Positions 1-7,351 of a stretch of 58,014 nt of DNA are shown one piece after another. The stretch's first letter is position 1. Every line of letters starts with the position of its first letter. The notes below the pieces were generated by a model. That model searched no databases. It was not told the origin of the DNA and saw only the letters and a program-made list of their open reading frames with translations. The translations under genes were made by a program, and so were the position numbers. The stretch covers positions 1-58,014 of the forward strand of contig UQHR01000010.1 in assembly GCA_900540905.1 (NCBI GenBank), written 5' to 3'. This stretch comes from an uncultured Collinsella sp. GTDB lineage: Bacteria; Actinomycetota; Coriobacteriia; Coriobacteriales; Coriobacteriaceae.

Positions 1-121
1 TATAACCATGCAACGGAAAAGAGCCGCCCTTTCGGACGACTCAAACTGTAATGGGGCTGTTTTGACTACTTTTCGAACACCCGAGCCACCCGATGATTAT
101 TTATCCCCCGTCCCAGAAATA

Positions 122-1075
122 TCAGTGACAAACGCACGACTTTGCGCTGGTGAGGACGCCGGTGGTGTCGAACGCCGGGGTAAAGCTCTCGTCTACCGCT
201 CCGCCTTCTTGCCAGAACATCGTCGTAAAGCCCAAGTCGTCGGCATGATCGAGCACCTGCTCGTACTCCTCGCGCGTCACGGCGCGCGCCAACTCGCCGC
301 CTTGCTCGCGCATGAGCGCATTGGGCGTGTACTGGTTCATGACCGAAATCGGCACGTCACCCACCGTCTGCCACACCAGGTCCAGCACGCGGCACGAATC
401 GTCCGCATGACCCGGCAGCACCAGGTGACGGACGATGATGCCGCGCTTCATGAGCCCCTCGTCGTCCACCAGCTCTCCCCCGCGGCGCTCAATCTCGCGC
501 GCCATCTGAGCCAGGCCAGACACGGCCACACGTGGGTAATCCTTAATATGAGAAAGCGACTGCGCAAGCCCGGCATCGGCATATTTAAAGTCGGTAAGCC
601 ACACGTCGACCATATCGCCGAGCGCAGCCACGGCACTCGCCCGCTCATAGCCACTCGTGTTGTAGACGATCGGGATGTCCAGCCCGCGCGCCCGCGCTGC
701 GGCAATCGCGGCCGGCAGCAGGTGAGCGTAATGCGTCGCAGTCACCAGGTTGATGTTGTTGGCGCCCTGGTCCTGCAGCTCCAGCATAATCTCGACCAAA
801 CGCTGGGGCGTAATCTCAAGACCGAAATTTCCCGTCGAAATCTCGTGGTTTTGGCAGTAGACGCATTTGAGCGAACAGCCGCTAAAGAAAATCGTGCCCG
901 AGCCGGCCTCACCCGAGATGGGCGGCTCCTCCCACATATGGAGCGCCGCGCGGGCGACCTTAAGCGTGTCGTCGGCGCCGCATATGCCGTGCGCACCCTC
1001 ATCGCGCGCCGCACCGCAACGGCGTGGACACAAATGACAGGCAGACGAAAAAAGTTCGGTCAACGACGTCGGCAT
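122..1075 (-). CDS. PflA-like radical SAM protein
   Basis: The 317-residue product is a radical SAM enzyme related to pyruvate formate-lyase activating enzymes (PflX/COG1313 type). An N-terminal Cys cluster (CHLCPRRCG, then GICG) precedes the radical SAM signature CSLKCVYCQN, whose CxxxCxxC cysteines bind a 4Fe-4S cluster that cleaves S-adenosylmethionine. By family it would generate a glycyl radical on a partner enzyme or modify another protein; no glycyl-radical enzyme lies nearby, so the substrate is unknown. I chose the ATG at 1075 (MPTSLTEL) because GGAG lies 9 bases upstream; a TTG five codons earlier is possible. It is transcribed towards the window edge and stands alone here. Confidence 0.85.
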   Translation of the reverse strand: MPTSLTELFSSACHLCPRRCGAARDEGAHGICGADDTLKVARAALHMWEEPPISGEAGSGTIFFSGCSLKCVYCQNHEISTGNFGLEITPQRLVEIMLELQDQGANNINLVTATHYAHLLPAAIAAARARGLDIPIVYNTSGYERASAVAALGDMVDVWLTDFKYADAGLAQSLSHIKDYPRVAVSGLAQMAREIERRGGELVDDEGLMKRGIIVRHLVLPGHADDSCRVLDLVWQTVGDVPISVMNQYTPNALMREQGGELARAVTREEYEQVLDHADDLGFTTMFWQEGGAVDESFTPAFDTTGVLTSAKSCVCH

Positions 1076-1610
1076 AAAAACATGCTCCAAAATAACGATT
1101 CAGCAGCTCAAACGTAAAGGCCCGGACCGCACAGACGGCTCCAAGCCCAAGGCGCCGTAATCGTCCGACACGAATTTTGTAATGTCAAGACTGGAATCAA
1201 CAAAGTGCCGCTTTATGATGTAGGTATTCCGCCCCCCGCGGAGCAACTGGGTGAACCGTCGCGTTTATTTAGGGAGCCCACACAGTCGTACTTAGTACAG
1301 GTATCCTTCGTTGTTAAGGACGCTGGAACAGTCGATGAGGGCACCCACCTGTTTTAGGTGGGTTCATTTTCGTAACGTGGGGGGTGGTTTTCTTTTGCCG
1401 ATTTTGCCAAAAATTGCCATCGCAGATCCCGTATGACACCCAACGGCACTCGGCAGAACCCCCGCCAACATCCCAATATCTGGTAAGCGCGTGATAATCG
1501 CACGGCGTAAACCCCCGCACCCCCTCGGTCGAGTATCATGGGTCAGCTATGCCCTTTTGCGCGTAGCGCCCTTTGACCTTTTCCTTCGACGCTTGGCGGT
1601 TTTTTGATTC
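1076..1610. other. 535-bp intergenic region with structured-RNA candidate
   Basis: No credible ORF is present. The middle (about 1195-1376) carries the structured RNA candidate listed separately. The rest, 1376-1610, should hold the promoter of the downstream glycosyltransferase; I see no clear -35/-10 pair. Confidence 0.6.
1195..1376 (+). ncRNA. Candidate structured RNA with intrinsic terminator (possibly 6S-like)
   Basis: A stretch of about 180 bases without an ORF has several nested helices: GTGCC near 1205 can pair with GGCAC near 1340; TCCGC/GCGGA closes a loop of Cs near 1230; GTAC-TTA-GTAC lies near 1290; TCCTT/AAGGA near 1306. It ends in a clean intrinsic terminator, CCCACCT-GTTT-AGGTGGG followed by TTCATTTT (1345-1372). 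Size, rod-like closing stem and 3' terminator are reminiscent of Gram-positive 6S RNA, but I cannot confirm the family by eye; another regulatory RNA is equally possible. Confidence 0.4.
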
Positions 1611-2810
1611 ATGGCTTCATCCACGAGCTTCATACCGTACTTATGCGTGGCGGCCGCTGCCTTTATCACGACCTTTCTCACGGTACCCCTGGTCAAGCGC
1701 CTGGCAATCAAGCTCGACGCCGTCGACTATCCCTCCAAACGCCGTATCAACACTAAGCCCATCCCACGCATGGGCGGCACCGCGGTCTTTTTGGGCCTCG
1801 TCGTCGCCTGTATTGTGCAGATCCTGGGCACCTGGTACCTGGGCTGGCCGCCCGTTTTGGTACCGCACCCGCGCCTGCACATCAGCTACCCCGTTTTGGC
1901 ACTCTCCTTTACCGTGATCTTTGCGACTGGCGCGATTGACGACGTCTTCCAGCTCAAGCCCAAGCAAAAGCTGGCCGGCCAGGTCCTCGCCGCGCTCATC
2001 GCCTGCGTGGGCGGCTTAAAAATCGGCGTCATCGTCAACCCGTTTGCCCCTGGCGAGATTATGCTCGGATGGCTCACCTACCCCATCACCGTGATCTACC
2101 TAGTGGCGTTCACCAACATCATCAACCTTATCGACGGCCTCGACGGTCTGGCCACGGGCATCTGCGGCATCGCGTCGTTCACCATGTTTTCGGTCGCCGT
2201 GCTCTCGGGCCGCATCGACGCCGCCGCGCTCTCCATCGCGCTCTTTGGCTCGTGCCTCGCCTTCTTGCGCTATAACTTCAACCCCGCGAGCATCTTCTTG
2301 GGCGACTCGGGGTCGCTGCTGTTGGGCTTCGCTTTGGGCTCCATCTCGCTGCTCAACGTGAGCCGCACCGCCGCGCTCACCTCGCTCATCATCCCGCTCA
2401 TCGTGGCAGGCGTACCCATCATCGACACGTTCAGCGCCATCGTGCGCCGCAAGCGTGCCCACATTAGCATTGGACAGGCCGACAAGGGCCACATTCACCA
2501 CCGCCTGATCCAAGAGGGTTACAACCAAAAGCAGGCCGTGCTGCTCATCTACGCCTGGTGCATCATGCTTTCGGCCGGCGCCGCCGCGATCAATCAGGTC
2601 GAGGTGCCCATGCGCGTGCTCATCTTTGTCGTGCTCGCCATTGGCTCGGCTGCCTTCGCCAAGCACCTGCACCTGTTTGAGCCCGTCCTGCTTCACCATT
2701 ACAACAAGCGCACGCACGAAGACGAGCTGGTAACCCCCGACGACCCCGCCTTTAAACAGGAGGAGCAGGCAGCCGAGGAGCGCAAGGAAGAGCGCCACCA
2801 CAGGCGCTAG
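1611..2810 (+). CDS. WecA/TagO/MraY-family glycosyl-1-phosphate transferase
   Basis: The 399-residue polytopic membrane protein should transfer a sugar-1-phosphate (probably GlcNAc-1-P) from its UDP-sugar to undecaprenyl phosphate, the first membrane step of teichoic-acid-like or other cell-surface polymer synthesis. Diagnostic motifs are visible: PIPRMGG after the first helix, the Mg-binding GAIDDVFQLKPKQK (DDxxD-type loop), NIINLIDGLDGLATG, FLGDSGSLLLGF, and the cytosolic loop GQADKGHIHHRL typical of WecA/TagO rather than MraY. About ten hydrophobic segments precede a charged Glu/Lys/His-rich C-terminal tail. The ATG at 1611 has no strong Shine-Dalgarno sequence. Which glycan pathway it serves cannot be told from its neighbours. 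Confidence 0.9.
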   Translation: MASSTSFIPYLCVAAAAFITTFLTVPLVKRLAIKLDAVDYPSKRRINTKPIPRMGGTAVFLGLVVACIVQILGTWYLGWPPVLVPHPRLHISYPVLALSFTVIFATGAIDDVFQLKPKQKLAGQVLAALIACVGGLKIGVIVNPFAPGEIMLGWLTYPITVIYLVAFTNIINLIDGLDGLATGICGIASFTMFSVAVLSGRIDAAALSIALFGSCLAFLRYNFNPASIFLGDSGSLLLGFALGSISLLNVSRTAALTSLIIPLIVAGVPIIDTFSAIVRRKRAHISIGQADKGHIHHRLIQEGYNQKQAVLLIYAWCIMLSAGAAAINQVEVPMRVLIFVVLAIGSAAFAKHLHLFEPVLLHHYNKRTHEDELVTPDDPAFKQEEQAAEERKEERHHRR

Positions 2811-2970
2811 GTTTTATTGCCGAGAAAGCGACTCATTGCCGCTGGCCGCTCGCGACCGTGCCGCGACCGCCGCATAGCCCTCGCCCTACCGGCACCTCAC
2901 TCACTTACGCCCTACCCCTTTCAATAAACGCGTTATCATCTTGATCAATACGCATACGTTAGGAGCAATC

Positions 2971-4020
2971 ATGCCAAACGAGAACAGCTACGAAGTCGCG
3001 CTGCAAAAGAGCAACGCCATTCGCGAGGGCCTGGCAAAGACGCCCGAGAAGTTCACCATGCTCACCGGCGACCGCCCGACCGGACGCTTGCACCTGGGTC
3101 ATTACTTCGGCACCCTCAAGGGCCGTGTTGAACTGCAGAACATGGGCGCCAAGACCAACGTGCTCATCGCCGACTACCAGGTCATCACCGACCGCGACAC
3201 CACCGAGCACATCCAGGACAACGTGTACAACATGGTCATGGACTACCTTGCCTGCGGCATCGACCCCGACAAGACCATGATCTACGCGCACTCCGCCGTG
3301 CCCGCCGCAAACCAGCTCATGCTGCCGTTCCTGTCGCTGGTGTCCGAGGCCGAGCTGGCGCGCAACCCCACGGTCAAGGCCGAGATGGAGGCCTCGGGCC
3401 ACGAGCTCACCGGCCTTCTGCTCACCTACCCGGTGCATCAGGCCTGCGACATCCTGTTCTGCAAGGGCAATGTGGTGCCCGTCGGTCGCGACCAGCTGCC
3501 GCACATCGAGCTCACCCGCACCATCGCACGCCGCTTTAACAACCGTTACGGCAAGGTGTTCCCCGAGGTCGACGCGCTTCTGTCCGAGACCCCGCTGCTG
3601 CCCGGCCTTGACGGTCGCAAGATGAGCAAGAGCTACGGCAACGCCATCAACATCTCGATGACCGCCGAGGAGACGGCCAAGCGCATCAAGAAGAGCCAGA
3701 CCGACTCCGAGCGCATGATCACGTTCGATCCCGAGAACCGCCCCGGCGTGTCCGGCCTGCTTTCGACGGCCGCCATCTGCACCGGCCGTTCCGAGGTCGA
3801 GATTGCCGAGGAGATTGGCATGGGCGGCTCCGGCCAGCTCAAGAAGTACGTGACCGAGGCCGTCAACGAGTACTTCGCACCGATCCGCGAGCGTCGCCAG
3901 CGCTACGAGAACGATCTGGACTATGTGAAGGACGTCCTGCACGAGGGCAACCGTCGCGCCAACGAGATCGCCGATCAGACCCTGGCAGAGGTTCAGGACG
4001 CCATGGGCATGGTGTACTAG
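2971..4020 (+). CDS. trpS: Tryptophanyl-tRNA synthetase
   Basis: The 349-residue class I aminoacyl-tRNA synthetase charges tRNA-Trp. The HIGH-type motif is in TGRLHLGHYFG near the N-terminus and the KMSKS loop is in DGRKMSKSYGNA; the usual TrpRS segment QLPHIELTRTIARRF lies between them. The length is normal for a bacterial TrpRS. The ATG at 2971 is chosen because AGGAGC precedes it by about five bases; the in-frame extension upstream has no ribosome binding site. It is followed by an intrinsic terminator and appears monocistronic. Confidence 0.97.
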   Translation: MPNENSYEVALQKSNAIREGLAKTPEKFTMLTGDRPTGRLHLGHYFGTLKGRVELQNMGAKTNVLIADYQVITDRDTTEHIQDNVYNMVMDYLACGIDPDKTMIYAHSAVPAANQLMLPFLSLVSEAELARNPTVKAEMEASGHELTGLLLTYPVHQACDILFCKGNVVPVGRDQLPHIELTRTIARRFNNRYGKVFPEVDALLSETPLLPGLDGRKMSKSYGNAINISMTAEETAKRIKKSQTDSERMITFDPENRPGVSGLLSTAAICTGRSEVEIAEEIGMGGSGQLKKYVTEAVNEYFAPIRERRQRYENDLDYVKDVLHEGNRRANEIADQTLAEVQDAMGMVY

Positions 4021-4054
4021 ACCGATCTGCTGGCTTGAGCTTTCGATTGCTTTA

Positions 4055-4083
4055 GGGCGGGCGCTACGACGTCCGCCTTTTTT
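4055..4083 (+). terminator. Intrinsic terminator of trpS
   Basis: GGCGG and CCGCC arms around a 12-base loop are followed by six Ts, 35 bases after the trpS stop. Confidence 0.7.
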
Positions 4084-4131
4084 CGGAGCCGGACTGCTTC
4101 GGCTCCGCCCATTGCACTCCCCCGATAAACA

Positions 4132-4173
4132 GGAACGGGCCCGCCGGCAGTCAGTTGCCGGCGGGCCCGTTCC
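4132..4173. repeat. Perfect 18-bp palindrome with 6-base loop
   Basis: Two perfectly complementary 18-base arms (4132-4149 and 4156-4173) are separated by GTCAGT. There is no T-run on either side, so it is not a classical terminator. A smaller hairpin (GGAGCCG/CGGCTCC, 4086-4107) precedes it. The remaining intergenic DNA to 4357 has no credible gene. Confidence 0.7.
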
Positions 4174-4357
4174 CGAAGTACACCGTTGAATCGCACAGAG
4201 GGGAGGAATGCGAATCAAACTCAACAGGGCAGGCTTTTTCATCGCCTATTGCCTGCTCCGTTGCTGAATACAATATAGTTCACCGTGGTTTACTTTGCAG
4301 CATCAATATTCGCCGCCATAGCTTCTCCATAAGTTAGCCCCGGTAAACCTGCAACAG

Positions 4358-4396
4358 AAAACCACCACAAAGGGGACAGGCACCTTTGTGGTGGTT
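4358..4396. repeat. Dispersed palindrome family A, copy 1
   Basis: AAAACCACCACAAAGG and its near-perfect inverse enclose the loop GGACAGGCA. The same unit recurs at 4765, 6343, 7300, 39255 and 50277. Here it sits between trpS and the 3' end of the alkyltransferase gene. Arms ending in A-run/T-run could terminate transcription in both directions. Confidence 0.8.
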
Positions 4397-4414
4397 CTGG
4401 CCACGGCAGAGCTG

Positions 4415-4735
4415 TTAGAGTCCGGCAGGCCAACGACAGACGGCCAGGTCGACGTGCATGGGATCGGTAAACGTCACACCCTCCCCCATTAAGAGCTCAC
4501 GCTGAGCATCGGGGCCGCCAAAGGCAAAGCCCTCACAGATACGGCCGTCGGCAAACACCACGCGGTGACAGGGAATCTCGCCGGGGCGCGGATTGCTATG
4601 CAGGGCATACCCCACATACCGCGCACTTCGTGGTCGACCGGCAAGCAGCGCCACCTGACCATACGTGGCGACCATCCCCTCGGGGATCTGCTCGACCACC
4701 TCGTACACCCGTTCAAAAAAGCCCTCAGACGCCAT
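4415..4735 (-). CDS. MGMT-family DNA-binding domain protein (Ada/Ogt C-terminal type)
   Basis: The 106-residue protein consists only of the methyltransferase DNA-binding domain seen at the C-terminus of O6-alkylguanine-DNA alkyltransferases. The recognition helix region (ATYGQVALLAGRPRSARYVGYAL) leads to the active-site motif IPCHRVV, here with the reactive Cys of the PCHR motif rather than the Trp found in alkyltransferase-like proteins. It is shorter than full Ogt (about 160 residues) because the N-terminal domain is missing, as in many stand-alone MGMT-like proteins. The start at 4735 (MASEGFF) has GGAG upstream. Direct repair of alkylated guanine, or damage flagging, is inferred. Confidence 0.85.
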   Translation of the reverse strand: MASEGFFERVYEVVEQIPEGMVATYGQVALLAGRPRSARYVGYALHSNPRPGEIPCHRVVFADGRICEGFAFGGPDAQRELLMGEGVTFTDPMHVDLAVCRWPAGL

Positions 4736-4764
4736 TGCTCGCTCCCTTCCACCCTGAAAAGCAT

Positions 4765-4803
4765 AAACCACCGCAAAGGGGACAGGCACCTTTGTGGTGG
4801 TTT
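4765..4803. repeat. Dispersed palindrome family A, copy 2
   Basis: AAACCACCGCAAAGG pairs with CCTTTGTGGTGGTTT across the loop GGACAGGCA, between the DegV gene and the alkyltransferase gene. The left arm has one substitution (CCGC for CCAC). Confidence 0.8.
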
Positions 4804-4815
4804 ATGGCAGGTCAG

Positions 4816-5670
4816 TTAGTTGGCGGGCTGGAAGAAGGCTACGGCTACGGCGCCAGGGCCTACGTGGGTACCGATGGTGGCGCCGATGGTGTGAACGGGC
4901 AACTCGCCCTCGGTGTGGCCAGCCCAAAGTGCCGCGCTGTCCTCGATATACTTCTTGAGCACCGCATCCGAAAGACCCGTATAGCCGAGCGCCAGCGGCA
5001 TGGAAAAGTCGATGCCGCCCGCCTTTTCGACCTTTTGGTTCAGCAGGTTGCGGCCGTTCTTGGAACCGCGCGCCTTGCCCAGCTGCACGATCAGACCGTC
5101 CTCGACAGCCACCACAGGCTTTACGTTGAGCAGCGTGCCCACGGCGCCGGCCGCAGCAGACAGACGACCGCCGCGCACCAGGTACTCCAGCGTCTCGAGC
5201 AGGCCGATGACGACCACGCGGTCACGGACGGCCTCGACGGCCGCCGCGATCTGGGCCGCACTACGGCCCTCGTTCACCAGGCGCAGGGCATACTCGACCA
5301 GGACACGCTCGCCCAGAGTGACGTTATTGCTATCCACCACGTACACGTCGCCGCCCGGCGCCTCGGCAAGTGCGGTACGGGCACTCTGATTGGTGCCTGA
5401 TAGCTTAGCGCCCACGGTAATAATCACAGCCTCATCGCCGGCTTCACGAACCTTGGCAATCGCCTGCGAAAACGCGTACGGGTTGACCTGGCCGGTCATG
5501 GGCAGCTCATCGCGCTCCACGAGCATCTCGTAAAAGCGCTGGTGATCGATGTCGATGCCATCCATGTACACATCGGTGCCAAAGGTGACGGACAGCGGCA
5601 AAACGGCCAGTGCTGGGTGCTCGACCGGCGACATATCGCTTGCGGAATCGGTAATAATGCGGACGGACAT
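4816..5670 (-). CDS. DegV family fatty-acid-binding protein
   Basis: The 284-residue protein begins with the DegV signature IITDSASDMSPVE and continues with the family segments MTGQVNPYAF, IITVGAKLSGTNQSA, SNNVTLGERVLVEYA and LLETLEYLVRGGRLS. DegV (FakB-like) proteins bind a single fatty acid and present it for phosphorylation by FakA; no fakA is in this window. The start at 5670 (MSVRIITD) has AAAGGA eight bases upstream. A MarR regulator gene lies 119 bases upstream on the same strand and may be cotranscribed. A paralogue lies at 56829-57689. Confidence 0.9.
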   Translation of the reverse strand: MSVRIITDSASDMSPVEHPALAVLPLSVTFGTDVYMDGIDIDHQRFYEMLVERDELPMTGQVNPYAFSQAIAKVREAGDEAVIITVGAKLSGTNQSARTALAEAPGGDVYVVDSNNVTLGERVLVEYALRLVNEGRSAAQIAAAVEAVRDRVVVIGLLETLEYLVRGGRLSAAAGAVGTLLNVKPVVAVEDGLIVQLGKARGSKNGRNLLNQKVEKAGGIDFSMPLALGYTGLSDAVLKKYIEDSAALWAGHTEGELPVHTIGATIGTHVGPGAVAVAFFQPAN

Positions 5671-5789
5671 AGCGAATCCTTTCTTGCGCAGGTCCCGCGC
5701 AGGGAATTTTGACAGCAAGGCCCCGGCACGGTATACGCGCTCAAACAGGACTATGCAGTTGTTAATTGGAAGCAAAAGCCTTGGCGGCC

Positions 5790-6239
5790 CTACAGCTCGC
5801 GTAGGGTGTTGAGAATCGTGTGCAGCGACGTATACATCTGCTCGCGCTGCTCCACACCCATAGCCTTACCGGTGGTATCGAGCACTTCGTGGATGATGCG
5901 GTCGGCCTCGCTCATGCTCTCGCCACCCAGAGCGGTCAGGCGCACCGGAGCACGATACTTAACGGCAGCATCGCCCGAATCGTCGACCTCGACGTAGCCG
6001 CCCTCCTCCAGATGCGCGAGCGTACGCGAGACGGCGGCGCGGGTCACGCCTGCCATGCGAGCCAGGTCAGCGCCAGTCAGGCCGTCCTTGCTGCGCTCAA
6101 GATAGTACAGGCACATAACGTCGGAGCCCTTAAGGCCCAGCCTTGCGCCCTCGGATGTCTTAATGCGCTGGATCTCCTTGTAGAGCCCGCTGATCAGTCC
6201 GACAAAGTCCTCGAAACGTGTCTCGTCGTTCTGCTGCAT
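5790..6239 (-). CDS. MarR-family transcriptional regulator
   Basis: The 149-residue protein has the MarR layout: an N-terminal dimerisation helix, a winged helix-turn-helix (residues about 52-90, GLTGADLARMAGVTRAAVSR then LEEGGYVEV) and a C-terminal dimerisation helix. The start at 6239 has AAAGGCGG upstream. It precedes the DegV gene on the same strand, so control of DegV or of itself is likely but unproven. Related sequences TAACGGGTAAAC and GTTAACCCAT lie upstream (6240-6340) and could be operator halves. Confidence 0.88.
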   Translation of the reverse strand: MQQNDETRFEDFVGLISGLYKEIQRIKTSEGARLGLKGSDVMCLYYLERSKDGLTGADLARMAGVTRAAVSRTLAHLEEGGYVEVDDSGDAAVKYRAPVRLTALGGESMSEADRIIHEVLDTTGKAMGVEQREQMYTSLHTILNTLREL

Positions 6240-6342
6240 GGGAGACGACCGCCTTTCGCTTGCATAATGCTAACGGGTAAACATCTTAGTCGCATGTCCG
6301 AACCCCCGTACCCAAATATCCCAATTGTTAACCCATCAACAT

Positions 6343-6382
6343 AAAAACCACCACAAAGGGGACGGCACCTTTGTGGTGGTTT
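6343..6382. repeat. Dispersed palindrome family A, copy 3
   Basis: Same unit as at 4358 with a one-base-shorter loop (GGACGGCA). It lies between the B3/B4 gene and the MarR gene. Confidence 0.8.
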
Positions 6383-6408
6383 GGGGCATCAATAGGTTCT
6401 AGGCGCCG

Positions 6409-7128
6409 CTACAGCTCCACGCAAGGATTGTCGCGGGTCACAAGCGTCTTAATGACAACCGTCGCTCCCAGATAGCGCTCAAGCAGCTCGGCTAAGCGAT
6501 CGATCGCAGCCTGGCAATCCCCCATCCGCTCGAGCTCCACGCACTCAATCGCCAGGAACGCATCGGCCGAATTATCGGACAGCGCCGTGCGAACGCCGTC
6601 GCGCCAGTTCCAGCAGCGGCACACAGCGCCCGCATCGTCGATGTAGGCGAGCTCGCCGGGCAGCGTCGGATCGTCCGTCTCCTCGCCAAGCGGCAAGAAC
6701 GCATCGCCACCGTCGGTCACCTTCAAGCGAAGGTCTCCCTCAATCGCATGCAGATCCTCGCCTCCCACGGGCAGCGCGTAGGTCAGCGACACCGTGTTGT
6801 AAATATCCACCGCGGGCGTAATGTGGCCCACCGGCTTGCCTTTGAGCACGCGTTTGAGCAAGTTCTCGATCGAGCAGCGCGCGCCTTTCTTGGTCTTGAA
6901 CAGACGATAGGCCTCGCGCCATGCCTTGACCGGTGCGTTCTCGCTGATAGTGTCGCTGGTCAGATGACGCTCCGCATCGATATTGGCGCGGTCGAGCAAC
7001 GCCGCAATCGCATCCACGTCCTCTTGAGGAATCTGAGCCGTGGGCTTCATGCCCTCCACGACCACAACACCGACCGCTGCCTGCGGAAACAGCTCCCAGA
7101 ATGAATCCTCGGCAATAAAGCTCTTCAT
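6409..7128 (-). CDS. B3/B4 tRNA-binding domain protein (PheT editing-domain-like)
   Basis: The 239-residue protein resembles the stand-alone B3/B4 domain family (COG3382) related to the editing domain of phenylalanyl-tRNA synthetase beta. Family-like segments are APVKAWREAYRLFKTKKG, CSIENLLKRVLKGKP, ITPAVDIYNTVSLTYALPVGGED, and CRCWNWRDGVRTALSD near the C-terminus. It may deacylate mischarged tRNA, but this is inferred from the fold only. The start at 7128 (MKSFIAED) has GGGAG nearby; an in-frame ATG five codons upstream lacks one. Confidence 0.82.
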   Translation of the reverse strand: MKSFIAEDSFWELFPQAAVGVVVVEGMKPTAQIPQEDVDAIAALLDRANIDAERHLTSDTISENAPVKAWREAYRLFKTKKGARCSIENLLKRVLKGKPVGHITPAVDIYNTVSLTYALPVGGEDLHAIEGDLRLKVTDGGDAFLPLGEETDDPTLPGELAYIDDAGAVCRCWNWRDGVRTALSDNSADAFLAIECVELERMGDCQAAIDRLAELLERYLGATVVIKTLVTRDNPCVEL

Positions 7129-7299
7129 ACGCTCTCCCTTCATTATGCGCGCCCGAGTGAGGGCGCCTAAACAAAAAGCGCCCTCACGACGGCCACCTTC
7201 AAAGTCCTACGGTGCCGTCACAAGAACGCTTGCGCTGTCCCCATCCGGAGAAGGGGACGATATGTCAGGCGTATTGTAACCCGAGTCATCCACGCGAGC

Positions 7300-7336
7300 A
7301 AAACCACCATAAAGGTGCCCCCTTTATGATGGTTTT
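7300..7336. repeat. Dispersed palindrome family A, copy 4 (variant)
   Basis: AAAACCACCATAAAGG pairs with CCTTTATGATGGTTTT across a short loop. Relative to other copies both arms carry matching changes, consistent with selection for the hairpin. It lies just beyond the pckA stop and can serve as the pckA terminator (T-run on the minus strand). Confidence 0.75.
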
Positions 7337-7351
7337 GAGTCTGAGGCGACG

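Noticed and set aside
8..1117. 369-codon plus-strand ORF opposite the radical SAM gene
   Set aside because: It is the antisense shadow of a clear radical SAM protein and its residue content (Arg/His rich) is typical of such shadows in high-GC DNA.
4155..4337. 60-codon ORF after trpS
   Set aside because: Overlaps the 18-bp palindrome, no ribosome binding site, no recognisable sequence.
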